A stretch of DNA of 33,645 nt, taken from positions 1-33,645 of the forward strand of contig CAJUNN010000031.1 of the NCBI GenBank assembly GCA_910587955.1. The letters are read 5' to 3'. Positions 16,468 through 23,720 of the stretch are shown piece by piece. The notes below the pieces were generated by a model. That model made no database searches, had not been told where the DNA came from, and saw only the letters and a list, made by a program, of their open reading frames with translations. The position numbers were made by a program, and so were the translations under genes. The stretch's first letter is position 1. Every line of letters starts with the position of its first letter. This stretch comes from an uncultured Lachnospiraceae bacterium (GTDB taxonomy: Bacteria > Bacillota > Clostridia > Lachnospirales > Lachnospiraceae).

Positions 16468-17382
16468 ATGCAGCTAAACGAAGTAAGCCGGCAGCTAAAC
16501 CTAAGCAAGCGGGCCATAAAATTTTACGAAGAAAAAGGACTTCTCCAAGTGGAAAAGTCTCCCAACGGCTATCGGAACTATACGGACGAAAATGTCCGCA
16601 CTTTAAAAGAAATCTCTCTCTACCGGAAACTTGGCATCTCACTGGCCGATATCCGCTCCCTTCTGTCCGGGAAAGCCCCCGGAAAATTGGAACAAATTTA
16701 CGAAGAAAAGAAGCGGACCCTGGCCCTGGAAGCAAAAGAGCTGGAAGCCCTGGGACGGTTTCTGGAAAACAACGATGTGGACACGGCCTGCGCTGCCGTT
16801 GACTACGAAACCATTGCACAGGCCATGCAGGAAATGATCCCCGGCTTCTACGGAGCCTATTTTATGAACCACTTTCTGCCTTATCTGCAAATTAAAATCC
16901 ACACAGAGGAACAGCAGAAAGCCTACGAGACCATTATCGGCTTTTGGGACAACACTAAAATCCGCATTCCTCTTTTTCTCCGCATCTCCGGCTTCATTAC
17001 TCTTCGGCTCCTGCCCCGGCAGAGCATGGAGCAGCTTGTCCGCAGAACAGATGCCAGGCTTCAAAGCATGCTCCACCCCACGGAAGAAGAGTACCAAAAG
17101 CTTCTGGAGCAGACCCGGAAAGGTGTAAAATTCAAAAACAGCCTCTTTGTCCGCATTCATCCGGCTTTTATTGCCCAGCGGCGCTTCATGAAAAGGCTGC
17201 AAGACTGCGGCTACAACGATATTTTCATCCCTGCCATGACCCGGCTCTCCCCCAAGTACCGGGAGTACCATGAGGCGCTAACAGCCGTCAACCAGCGGAT
17301 CTGCAAGGATCTGGGGCTCTACTATGACTCCAAATTCCGCATGGTTATGCACCCTTCGAGCCCCCCGCATGACAGATCCTAA
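16468..17382 (+). CDS. MerR-family transcriptional regulator, unknown effector domain
   Basis: 304-residue regulator. The N-terminal winged helix is clear (MQLNEVSRQLNLSKRAIKFY, GLLQVEKSPNGYRNYTDENVRTLKEISLYRKLGISLADIRSLL), followed by a coiled coil (about 72-95). The remaining 200 residues form a domain I cannot name; they are mostly helical with aromatic patches such as GFYGAYFMNHFLPYLQIKI and LGLYYDSKFRMV. CAGGAGG lies 5 bases before the ATG. It is probably autoregulated through the 19-bp-spacer promoter upstream. The last 11 codons (HPSSPPHDRS and stop) are encoded by a degenerate copy of the dispersed repeat found at 8727, so the natural C-terminus probably ended near VMH. Confidence 0.87.
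   Translation: MQLNEVSRQLNLSKRAIKFYEEKGLLQVEKSPNGYRNYTDENVRTLKEISLYRKLGISLADIRSLLSGKAPGKLEQIYEEKKRTLALEAKELEALGRFLENNDVDTACAAVDYETIAQAMQEMIPGFYGAYFMNHFLPYLQIKIHTEEQQKAYETIIGFWDNTKIRIPLFLRISGFITLRLLPRQSMEQLVRRTDARLQSMLHPTEEEYQKLLEQTRKGVKFKNSLFVRIHPAFIAQRRFMKRLQDCGYNDIFIPAMTRLSPKYREYHEALTAVNQRICKDLGLYYDSKFRMVMHPSSPPHDRS
17350..17380 (+). repeat. Degenerate dispersed copy of the 8.7-kb repeat
   Basis: A 31-base segment matches 8740-8770 of the first tandem unit (start CACCCTTCG, end TGACAGANCCT) with 4 substitutions and no gaps. It lies over the last codons of the MerR gene and shares the CCCTTCG and CATGACAG blocks, but lacks the second hairpin of the unit. Confidence 0.75.
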
Positions 17383-17446
17383 GAACCGCCTGTTATGGTA
17401 CGAGACCGCCGAAAAAGGCCGGTGTCTGCAGATTTTTCGAAGCTTC

Positions 17447-18145
17447 CTAAGCCCGCTTTACCGGATGCCGGATCACGGTTTTCAGCCGCTCCGGCGCCGT
17501 CCTCCTGGGATCCCCCAGATAAATCTCATGATGGCAGCGGTCCCGGAAATCTGTCTCATACCCGGAATCCCGGATAAAACACTCCAGCCGCTCGATGGTT
17601 TCCGGCTCATCGTCATAAGGACCCACATGGAGAACCTGGGCGCACAGTCCTTCCGCCCGGCGCACCAGCTTCGCCTTGGAAACGTCAAGTCCCGGCTTTT
17701 TCTTCGAAAGCTGTTCCCCCGCCCAGGCAAGCACCTCCTCCGTAATGGAATCCGGTTGCCTGATCATAGAAAACCAGCAGAATTTTTCTTTATCTGTAAT
17801 ATTTCTTCCGTCAAAATCCGCGTCTTCCACCCACCACAATCCTTCCAGGGGCGGAACTACGTAATTCCCCGAAGCCACGGCCGGATCACCTATGATCCCG
17901 GTCCCCTCCAAAAGTTCTCCCGGAACCGTACCGAATTTCAGACTCATCTTAATCCCGTATGACAAGCCGTAGAGAAGTTCCAGGGCCTGGGCATAATCCT
18001 CGGAAGTATTGGGGTTTCCCTTTCCTTCCACCTCAAGAAACACCATTTCCGGCACTTCCACCAAAGCAGGCGTCTTCTTGGGCAGATACAGATCCGGAAA
18101 CTCTTTTTTATAATCCAGCTTTTTCACTGTCTGCTTCGTTCCCAT
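17447..18145 (-). CDS. GyrI-like small-molecule-binding domain protein
   Basis: 232-residue cytoplasmic protein whose sequence fits the GyrI-like/SHS2 small-molecule-binding family. The N-terminal half has VFLEVEGKGNPNTSEDYAQALELLYGLSYGIKM, a pattern of the family version with a duplicated domain. The C-terminal half has QVLHVGPYDDEPETIERLECFI and ends in HHEIYLGDPRRTAPERLKTVIRHPV, typical of this group in Firmicutes. Such domains bind drugs or hydrophobic ligands, often as partners of MerR/AraC regulators, or inhibit gyrase; the role here is unknown. Its start lies 38 bases inside the tfoX-like gene, with AAGGAGG 6 bases upstream, so the two are translated together. Confidence 0.85.
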   Translation of the reverse strand: MGTKQTVKKLDYKKEFPDLYLPKKTPALVEVPEMVFLEVEGKGNPNTSEDYAQALELLYGLSYGIKMSLKFGTVPGELLEGTGIIGDPAVASGNYVVPPLEGLWWVEDADFDGRNITDKEKFCWFSMIRQPDSITEEVLAWAGEQLSKKKPGLDVSKAKLVRRAEGLCAQVLHVGPYDDEPETIERLECFIRDSGYETDFRDRCHHEIYLGDPRRTAPERLKTVIRHPVKRA

Positions 18146-18482
18146 GAGCCGCCTCCTTCTTTACTTTCTTTTTCTTAGGTTTCGGCATGGGAAGTTCACT
18201 GCAGGTTTCCCGCACCAGCCGGGAAAGCTTCTCCCGATCCTCCAGATCCTCCACCAGAAAATGAGGCTTCGCCCCATGATAGGGAGAGCCTTCCCCCAAA
18301 TCCGGCGCAAGCTCCCTTCCCCGCTCCGTAATCTTCACAAACAGCTGATCCTCACAGATCACGCCGAAAATCTTTCCGTCGCAGTAGATTCCATACTCAC
18401 CGAACATCTTCCGATAAGTAATCTCTCCTGCCTCTCCCATCTGATCCGCTGCATACTGAACAAATTCCAAACTGGATGCCAT
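18108..18482 (-). CDS. TfoX/Sxy N-terminal domain protein
   Basis: 124-residue protein with a TfoX N-terminal domain over residues 1-100 (FVQYAADQMGEAGEITYRKM, FGEYGIYCDGKIFGVICEDQLFVKIT, GAKPHFLVED), followed by a basic tail KPKKKKVKK. Full-length TfoX/Sxy regulates competence in gamma-proteobacteria, but N-domain-only proteins in Firmicutes have no proven role and are often beside MerR or GyrI-like genes, as here. The tail overlaps the gyrI-like gene by 38 bases. The leader contains competing hairpins and a dyad, so expression is probably controlled. AGAGAGG precedes the ATG. Confidence 0.85.
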   Translation of the reverse strand: MASSLEFVQYAADQMGEAGEITYRKMFGEYGIYCDGKIFGVICEDQLFVKITERGRELAPDLGEGSPYHGAKPHFLVEDLEDREKLSRLVRETCSELPMPKPKKKKVKKEAAHGNEADSEKAGL

Positions 18483-18499
18483 GATAAAATCCTCTCTTT

Positions 18500-18538
18500 C
18501 CGTCCGGAAACCGGCGGCGCTTTAAAACCGCCGGACGG
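18500..18538 (-). promoter_or_regulatory. Competing hairpins in the tfoX-like leader
   Basis: Between 18500 and 18538 the arms CCGTCCGG/CCGGACGG (8 bp) and CCGGCGG/CCGCCGG (7 bp) share the block CCGG at 18531-18534, so both stems cannot form together. No T-run follows on either strand, so this is not a plain terminator. It ends about 18 bases before the start codon of the tfoX-like gene. Confidence 0.55.
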
Positions 18539-18574
18539 GTAATGCGATACCTTTCTCCCGGACTGTATGGATAC

Positions 18575-18609
18575 ATTCTACCACAGAAAACATGACATCA
18601 GTATGTCAT
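18575..18609 (-). promoter_or_regulatory. Dyad operator over promoter region of tfoX/gyrI-like operon
   Basis: A perfect 7-bp dyad ATGACAT-N4-ATGTCAT (18592-18609) lies 11 bases upstream of a minus-strand TAGAAT -10 candidate (18575-18580). It occupies the -35 position, where no TTGACA-like hexamer exists. This suggests a dimeric activator or repressor site. It overlaps the 3' end of the XRE-family gene by 4 bases. Confidence 0.45.
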
Positions 18610-19610
18610 ATTTGTGTTTGGTTCCGTCTGCGGATTCTCATACGCTCAATTCCCCGGACTGCCCCGAACAGCACCCCTACGCAGGGCCATACCACCCAGC
18701 TGCGGCGCCAGGCCTCATGTCCGTCTGCCGAAAGGCTCAAGGCAAGATAGACAGCCGTTACCACGCACCAGTAAACCTTGTGCAGGTTCCGGTTATTGGA
18801 AGCTTTCTCTTCCGGCGTAAACTGCCCCTCCTGCAGAAGCATCTGGCAGGCATCCCACTCCTCACTTCCAAGGACACATAAGAATACGCCCAAAGCCACC
18901 AAAAGCAGTACCAAATCAATGCTCATAGCAAGAACCATTTCATTTTCCGTAAAAATCATAACGAAAAAAATCGGAAGGGCAGAACTGATGCAGAAAAATA
19001 TACCTGCCGCCGTAAAATTGTGATGTCTCCTCTCCAGCTCGCTTCTGCGCCTGCGGACAATTCCGTCTACTCCGTACGCAAGGCGGAATCTCTCTTTCTT
19101 CATAAAATCATAGATTTCCGTTTTGCCGCTGTTTAATACCAGCACCACCGTAGCCCCTGCCACAATCAAGAGAAGCACCACCAGCCCCAAACCGCCTGCC
19201 GCTTCTTCTGTTATATCCAAAGCTTCCATCTCTGAAAAGGCTGCAAGGAAGATCAGCAAAACCGGGCAGAGAATATAGGAGGCTGTTGCCAATGCCGTAG
19301 ACAATGCCAGTTTCTTCTTTTTTTCCAGAAAACTTTCTGCTTCCTCAAGGGAAACCCTGCGGAGCAGATCTTGGGATTCTTCCGTCTCTCCCGCGGCAGC
19401 CGGAGCTTTTTCTTCTTTCTCTTTTAACAGATAATCTGTGCTGACCTCAAAGATCTCACTCATTTTTAAAATGCGTTCCAGATCCGGAATTGCCGACGCG
19501 CTCTCCCATTTGGAAACTGCCTGTCTGGAGACCTCCAGCTGATGGGCCAGTTCCTCCTGGGACCATCCCTTTTGTTTGCGCAGTGCCGTAATTTTTTCAG
19601 CCAATATCAT
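18606..19610 (-). CDS. XRE-family helix-turn-helix protein with membrane domain
   Basis: 334-residue protein. Residues 1-62 are an XRE/Cro HTH (LAEKITALRKQKGWSQEELAHQLEVSRQAVSKWES, typical of the family). A linker rich in Glu follows, then four or five hydrophobic segments (about 103-128, 140-160, 198-222, 228-250, 283-300), so the DNA-binding domain is tethered to the cytoplasmic membrane. The segment FMKKERFRLAYGVDGIVRRRRSELE lies between membrane segments. Such proteins are frequent in Clostridia and of unknown signal. AAAGGAATG precedes the ATG. A 12-bp palindrome near its start is a candidate autoregulatory operator. The C-terminus is strongly basic (RMRIRRRNQ). Confidence 0.87.
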   Translation of the reverse strand: MILAEKITALRKQKGWSQEELAHQLEVSRQAVSKWESASAIPDLERILKMSEIFEVSTDYLLKEKEEKAPAAAGETEESQDLLRRVSLEEAESFLEKKKKLALSTALATASYILCPVLLIFLAAFSEMEALDITEEAAGGLGLVVLLLIVAGATVVLVLNSGKTEIYDFMKKERFRLAYGVDGIVRRRRSELERRHHNFTAAGIFFCISSALPIFFVMIFTENEMVLAMSIDLVLLLVALGVFLCVLGSEEWDACQMLLQEGQFTPEEKASNNRNLHKVYWCVVTAVYLALSLSADGHEAWRRSWVVWPCVGVLFGAVRGIERMRIRRRNQTQI

Positions 19611-19640
19611 AATTCTTCATTCCTTTCAAAAGCCTTTTTC

Positions 19641-19652
19641 TAACGATCGTTA
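19641..19652. promoter_or_regulatory. Palindromic operator candidate TAACGATCGTTA
   Basis: A perfect 12-bp palindrome sits 31-42 bases upstream of the XRE start codon. On the minus strand it is just downstream of TTGACA (in GGTTGACAACC) and TAAAAT elements, whose 14-bp spacing is short. A repressor bound here would block transcription. It is framed by AAAAGCCT (19628-19635) and AGGCTTTT (19663-19670), which form a further dyad around it. Confidence 0.5.
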
Positions 19653-19811
19653 ACCCTATTTTAGGCTTTTTCCCGGTTGTCAACCACCAAGTGCGCTTTG
19701 AAATTTGTAAACCGGCAGTTGCTTTTTAACATTTTTACGGTTTTTATTATAAATTCTTATATCAAAAAAGGCAATGTTCTTTCACTGGCAGAAATCCGCC
19801 TGCTTTTTTCA

Positions 19812-19840
19812 TTGACCGCATCCGGGTTCTGATTTAAAAT
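19812..19840 (+). promoter_or_regulatory. SigA-type promoter of ABC-class ATPase gene
   Basis: TTGACC (19812-19817), 17-bp spacer, TAAAAT (19835-19840), about 41 bases before the start codon. Confidence 0.72.
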
Positions 19841-19881
19841 AGAGGTCAGAAAAATTATGTCAGCAGCAAGGAGCACACGCT

Positions 19882-21579
19882 ATGAAATCATCCGAAGACC
19901 TTCGCATAAAACTGCGTTCTATCGACCACCGGGGATACCCGGCCTACAAAGATTTAAAGGGACAGTACGACTTTGGAAGCTTCGTTCTCTCCATTGACCA
20001 TGTACAAGGTGATCCTTTCGCCGCTCCCTCCCGTCTCTCCGTTCTGGTAGCCGGAAAGAAAGCCGGGTTCCCAGAAGAATATTACCAGACATTTCCCAAG
20101 CGGATTACCCTTCAGGATCATCTGACCCGGCTTTTTGCCGCGCAGCTCTCTTCCGGCAGCAAGCAGGCCAAAGGCTCCGGGAAAAGCGGCCTTCTGGCAG
20201 CCTCCCGCTGCGGACAGGAGATTCTGGAGCGCACTGCCTGCCGGGTGAAGGACGGCGCCGTCACCCTGCGCTTTGAGGCCGGTTTTCCCGCCCGGGGCCG
20301 CACCATTGACGCAGGGGAGCTGGAAAAAATGCTCTTTGACATTCTGCCCGCCTGCGTTCATGCCAGCCTCTATTACCAGAAAATCAACAAAAGCCGCCTG
20401 AAAGCTGCCATAGAACTGTGCGAAGACCAGCAGTATATCCGTTCCCAGCTTCCGGCTCTGGGTCTGTGCGCCTTTCTGGCTAACGGTTCTGTCCTGCCCC
20501 GCCAAAGCGGCGTCTCGGACCGTCCTATGGAAGGAGCCGTTCCGTTTCGTTCTCCGGCCTCTATGGAAGTAACCCTGGCCCTCCCCAACCGGGGACCCGT
20601 GACGGGCATGGGAATCCCAAAAGGCATCACCCTTTTTGTCGGGGGCGGCTACCACGGCAAGTCTACGGTACTGCAGGCCCTTCAATACGGGGTCTACAAT
20701 CACATCGGCGGCGACGGCCGGGAACTGGTTATCACAGACGAGAGTGCCTGGAAGCTGCGCTCGGAGGACGGACGCAGCGTAACCGGCGTAGATATTTCCC
20801 CCTTTATCCGCCAGCTCCCAGGAGGCAGGGACACCCGGCATTTTTCTACGGAGGATGCCAGCGGCAGCACTTCCCAGGCAGCCAATCTTATGGAGAGCGT
20901 GGAAAGCGGCAGCACCCTGCTGCTCATCGATGAAGACACCTCGGCTACCAATTTTATGATCCGGGACAAGCTGATGCAGGAGGTGGTGGCTCCTGAGGAG
21001 GAGCCCATCATCCCCTTTATTGAACGGGTGCGGAGCCTCTACGAGGATTTCGGCATCTCCTCCGTCATTGTTGCCGGAAGCTCCGGATCCTATTTCCACG
21101 TGGCAGACACGGTGGTACAGATGAAAGAGTACGAACCCTGGGACATTACGACACGCGCCAGGGAAGCGGCGGCAGCCTTCCCGGTCTTCTCCGCCAACCA
21201 GGAAAAATTCCCTGCCTGCTCTGCCAGCCGCTGTCCCCGGCCCAACGCTGCCCTGAAAAAAGACGACCGCCTGAAATTAAAGGCTCTTGGAACCAGTGAA
21301 CTCTCCCTGGGCTACGATACGGTGGAACTGCGCTATCTGGAACAGCTGCGGGATTCGGAACAGACCATGGCACTGGCCTATCTCCTGAAATACCTCCAGC
21401 TGCAGGTGATGGACGGAAGGAGAAGTATGACTGCCCTGGCCGACCAGGCGGAACGCCTGCTGGATAACCAGGGATTGGAAGGCCTCTTTGAGCGCGGGGA
21501 CGTGCGTTCTTCCCTGGCACGGCCCAGACGTCAGGAGATTCTGGCCTGTCTGAACCGCTACCGGAAGCTTAGCTGCTGA
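19882..21579 (+). CDS. Predicted ATPase of the ABC class (COG3044 type)
   Basis: 565-residue soluble protein. It fits the stand-alone ABC-class ATPase family of bacteria (distant relatives include a trypanosome RNA-editing factor), for which no physiological role is proven. It begins with the family pattern SIDHRGYPAYKDLKGQY, then YDFGSFVLSIDHVQGDPFAAPS. The P-loop is unusual: GGGYHGKST (about 254-262). Further ATPase motifs are HIGGDGRELVITD, the signature-like DASGSTSQAANLME (about 326-339), Walker B LLLIDEDTSATNFM (about 347-360) and SVIVAGSSGSYFHVADTVV (about 394-412). It has no membrane partner nearby. AAGGAG lies 8 bases before the ATG. It is monocistronic with a clear promoter and strong terminator. 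Confidence 0.87.
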   Translation: MKSSEDLRIKLRSIDHRGYPAYKDLKGQYDFGSFVLSIDHVQGDPFAAPSRLSVLVAGKKAGFPEEYYQTFPKRITLQDHLTRLFAAQLSSGSKQAKGSGKSGLLAASRCGQEILERTACRVKDGAVTLRFEAGFPARGRTIDAGELEKMLFDILPACVHASLYYQKINKSRLKAAIELCEDQQYIRSQLPALGLCAFLANGSVLPRQSGVSDRPMEGAVPFRSPASMEVTLALPNRGPVTGMGIPKGITLFVGGGYHGKSTVLQALQYGVYNHIGGDGRELVITDESAWKLRSEDGRSVTGVDISPFIRQLPGGRDTRHFSTEDASGSTSQAANLMESVESGSTLLLIDEDTSATNFMIRDKLMQEVVAPEEEPIIPFIERVRSLYEDFGISSVIVAGSSGSYFHVADTVVQMKEYEPWDITTRAREAAAAFPVFSANQEKFPACSASRCPRPNAALKKDDRLKLKALGTSELSLGYDTVELRYLEQLRDSEQTMALAYLLKYLQLQVMDGRRSMTALADQAERLLDNQGLEGLFERGDVRSSLARPRRQEILACLNRYRKLSC

Positions 21580-21590
21580 CAGGCGAATAG

Positions 21591-21632
21591 AAAAAGTCCT
21601 GCCCGGGCGCCAAACCCCGGGCAGGACTTTTT
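21591..21632. terminator. Strong bidirectional rho-independent terminator
   Basis: A perfect 17-bp stem (21591-21607 with 21616-21632) and an 8-base loop; the stem core is GTCCTGCCCGGG, and the outer part is an A-run pairing with a T-run. It separates the convergent ABC-class ATPase gene and the long minus-strand cluster that ends with the MmcQ/YjbR gene, 5 bases away, and works in both directions by sequence. Confidence 0.93.
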
Positions 21633-21636
21633 AACT

Positions 21637-21969
21637 CTATTTTCCTTTACACAAATCGTAGCTTTCCCCAATCATTCTGCAAATTTCCTTCCGGGGGACG
21701 CTCCCGTCTAAAATAATCGAATTCCAATGTACCTTATTCATGTGATAAGCGGGAACCACCGATTCATAGGCGCTCCGCCAAAATTCCCTCCACGAAGGAT
21801 CGCATTTCACATTGATCCAGATACGCCCCTGCCGCTCAAAAATCCAGGCGAAAATCCGCCGGCTGGTGCGTATCCGCATACAGGTCCAGTTTGGATCCTC
21901 AAAAGGATAGTCCTCATAAACCTCCGGAAAAGTCAGACAGTACCGGATTGCTTCTTCTCTTGTGGTCAT
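21637..21969 (-). CDS. MmcQ/YjbR family protein
   Basis: 110-residue small protein of the MmcQ/YjbR family (CyaY-like fold, suspected DNA binding, function unproven). Family pattern: REEAIRYCLTFPEVYEDYPF near the N-terminus, IFERQGRIWINVKCDPSWREFWR in the middle, then VPAYHMNKVHWNSIILDGSVP and a final helix ICRMIGESYDLCK. ATG 21969 was chosen because the family starts with this helix; an in-frame upstream extension inside the TraX gene looks non-coding. Gap to TraX is 26 bases, and it is the last gene of the cluster before the terminator. Confidence 0.87.
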   Translation of the reverse strand: MTTREEAIRYCLTFPEVYEDYPFEDPNWTCMRIRTSRRIFAWIFERQGRIWINVKCDPSWREFWRSAYESVVPAYHMNKVHWNSIILDGSVPRKEICRMIGESYDLCKGK

Positions 21970-21995
21970 CCTCCGTTTCTTCTCCTTTCTCTCCC

Positions 21996-22748
21996 TTATC
22001 CCCCGATCATTATACCTACATTGCCGTAGAGCGCCACCCGGATTACCCCGCAGAGAATAAGATGCAGCGGATAATAGAGGTAAAAGAACCATTTCATTCC
22101 CTTCCAGGTCCCCCTTTGTCCGTTATAACGTTTCAGCAGAGGGATCGTAAGGGCCGTGCCAAACTGCAGCAGGCCGTAGACTTTATCAATGCACAGGAAA
22201 TAAATCAAAGCATACAAGGCCACATAAAACATCATGCCGGACATCTGCTTTTTAAAATCCCCGCGGTTGCCTCCAATGGATACAATGGCCATCACCGCAA
22301 TACAGCTCCAGTCAGAACAAAATGTCAGCAGGCAGATGAAAATCAGCAGTCCCGTTTTCATCCACTCTTTCAGCCTCCCGCAGTCCAGAATCATCAGGCT
22401 AACCAGCCCCCAGGCCAGAGACCAGATTACACTGGTCTGGTTAAAAACCGTAGTCTGAAAAGGTACAAAGGGTATCCCAAAAGCAAAATTGTAGGCAAAA
22501 TGGGAAATAAAGGCAAACAGAAACAACCGCATGGCATATTTTTTTACATTCTGTGTGTAATGATAGCCTTCCGCAATAAAAAACCACATAATGGGTGCCG
22601 TCAGCCTTCCAATCACATGGCCCGCAAGAACCCACCAATCCTTGGGGTAATTGGGAAATACTACGCTGAGCAAATGATCCAATGTCATAGCCAGAATGGC
22701 AATCATTTTTAACTGGTTGGAATTAAAACTCTTTTTCTGCCGTTCCAT
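21996..22748 (-). CDS. TraX family membrane protein
   Basis: 250-residue polytopic membrane protein of the TraX family. In F plasmid TraX N-acetylates pilin; chromosomal Firmicute homologues are found outside conjugation loci and are thought to be membrane acyltransferases. It has about eight hydrophobic segments. Family features near the N-terminus are LKMIAILAMTLDHLLSVVFP (about 13-32) and HVIGRLTAPIMWFFIAEGYHYT (about 44-65), with Asp/His conserved; FYLYYPLHLIL lies near the C-terminus (about 220-230). No conjugation genes are nearby, so a pilin role is unlikely here. It lies 16 bases after the PilZ gene. Confidence 0.88.
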   Translation of the reverse strand: MERQKKSFNSNQLKMIAILAMTLDHLLSVVFPNYPKDWWVLAGHVIGRLTAPIMWFFIAEGYHYTQNVKKYAMRLFLFAFISHFAYNFAFGIPFVPFQTTVFNQTSVIWSLAWGLVSLMILDCGRLKEWMKTGLLIFICLLTFCSDWSCIAVMAIVSIGGNRGDFKKQMSGMMFYVALYALIYFLCIDKVYGLLQFGTALTIPLLKRYNGQRGTWKGMKWFFYLYYPLHLILCGVIRVALYGNVGIMIGG

Positions 22749-22764
22749 CTCTGCTTCCCTTCTT

Positions 22765-23301
22765 TTATACCTTCATCCCGCGCATCCTGCGCTGCAGTTC
22801 TAAAATAGCCTGCATCAATTCCTCCCGCTCTGCATCCCCTAGTTCAATAAACTGGCATCCGTATACAAAACCGGAAATCCCCTTTTTCTCCACCCGCAAT
22901 ACCCGGCAGAACAAATTCCACTCCGGGCATTCGGAAAGCAGCCCTACCTTCAGCAGCAGCCGTTCTTTCTGGCAGCACTCGTATTGGGTTCCGATGCTGG
23001 CACCGCCGGCACTGATGTTGCGCACGATTGCGGCCTCTTCATGGTTCCCGAATTTCCCCAGCGGGGCAATTACTGCATCCAGATTGGTATCCAGCCGGAA
23101 AAATGCGCGGTCATCTCTCACCCGGACAAGCTTCAAATCCTCCAGACGCCAGAAAAAATCCCGCTCTGCGGCAATCTCTCCCTCCACAGAAACGTCTCCT
23201 TTCTCCCGGATACCTCTTTCCCGGCTCTTTTTTTCTAAATCCCTTCTCTTTACTGCTTCTGTCTCTTCTTCCCTGCTTTCAAGAATTTCCCGAAATCCCA
23301 T
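22765..23301 (-). CDS. PilZ-domain c-di-GMP-binding protein
   Basis: 178-residue cytoplasmic protein. The N-terminal third is charged and coiled-coil-like (ILESREEETEAVKRRDLEKK, KSRERGIREKGD). The PilZ domain follows, with RAFFR (the RxxxR motif) and NISAGGAS (the D/NxSxxG motif), both needed for c-di-GMP binding and both intact; it then continues with CRVLRVE and YGCQFIELGDAEREELMQAILELQRR, typical of the family end. No flagellar, pilus or cyclase gene is nearby, so its target is unknown. The start is ATG 23301 (AGGGCAGGG upstream); GTG 23340 is an equally possible start with GGAG before it. Confidence 0.88.
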   Translation of the reverse strand: MGFREILESREEETEAVKRRDLEKKSRERGIREKGDVSVEGEIAAERDFFWRLEDLKLVRVRDDRAFFRLDTNLDAVIAPLGKFGNHEEAAIVRNISAGGASIGTQYECCQKERLLLKVGLLSECPEWNLFCRVLRVEKKGISGFVYGCQFIELGDAEREELMQAILELQRRMRGMKV

Positions 23302-23357
23302 ACTGCCCTGCCCTCTATACTTGCTTCCTTCCCCCAACACCTTTCTCCGTCTCTCAT

Positions 23358-23720
23358 TTACATAGGCGTCCCCACTTCAATCAGATTCCCGTCCGGATCG
23401 TAAAAGCGGACCACCTTCTGCCCCCAGGAGTGCTCCGTCAGGCGATTGACATAACACACCGGTTCTCCATACTGTTCCAGCTTCTCTACAAATCCCTCCA
23501 GATCCGCCTCTTCAAAGTAAAGCTCTGCCGCGTGATTCTGCGGGATTATCTCCCGCCCGATGAATTTCTTCCAGATAGATGCGTCCTGAAGTACCAGTCC
23601 TTCCGTGAGAATCACATTGCCGTCATTATCCAGAAGCACATCCAGGCCGAACAAGTCTTTATAAAATTTTATAGAGCGCTCCATGTCGTTTACAACAATT
23701 AAGATATTCTTCAGTTTCAT
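23358..23720 (-). CDS. VOC (glyoxalase/bleomycin resistance-like) family protein
   Basis: 120-residue single-domain VOC protein with the two beta-alpha-beta modules: LKNILIVVNDMERSIKFYKDLFGLDVLLD, then AAELYFEEADLEGFVEKLEQ and VVRFYDPDGNLIEVGTP. The metal-site candidates are Glu and His of these strands, such as HAAELYF and IEVG. Substrate is unknown. Its ATG directly follows the hsdR stop codon with no gap, and GGAGG lies inside the end of hsdR, so it is probably translated with the restriction operon. Confidence 0.92.
   Translation of the reverse strand: MKLKNILIVVNDMERSIKFYKDLFGLDVLLDNDGNVILTEGLVLQDASIWKKFIGREIIPQNHAAELYFEEADLEGFVEKLEQYGEPVCYVNRLTEHSWGQKVVRFYDPDGNLIEVGTPM

Noticed and set aside
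17383..17446. Possible terminator between the MerR gene and the gyrI-like gene
   Set aside because: The ACCG..CGGT stem has a bulge and the nearest T-run is about 10 bases away; too weak to call.
17935..17960. CCCGTATGACAAGCC resembling part of the 51-bp repeat
   Set aside because: It lies in the conserved SYGIKM coding segment of the gyrI-like gene and matches over about 14 bases only; chance similarity is likely.
19954..21099. Long minus-strand open frame (381 codons) opposite the ABC-class ATPase
   Set aside because: It has no ribosome site or recognisable domain, and the plus strand holds a clear protein family; this is a composition shadow in GC-rich coding sequence.
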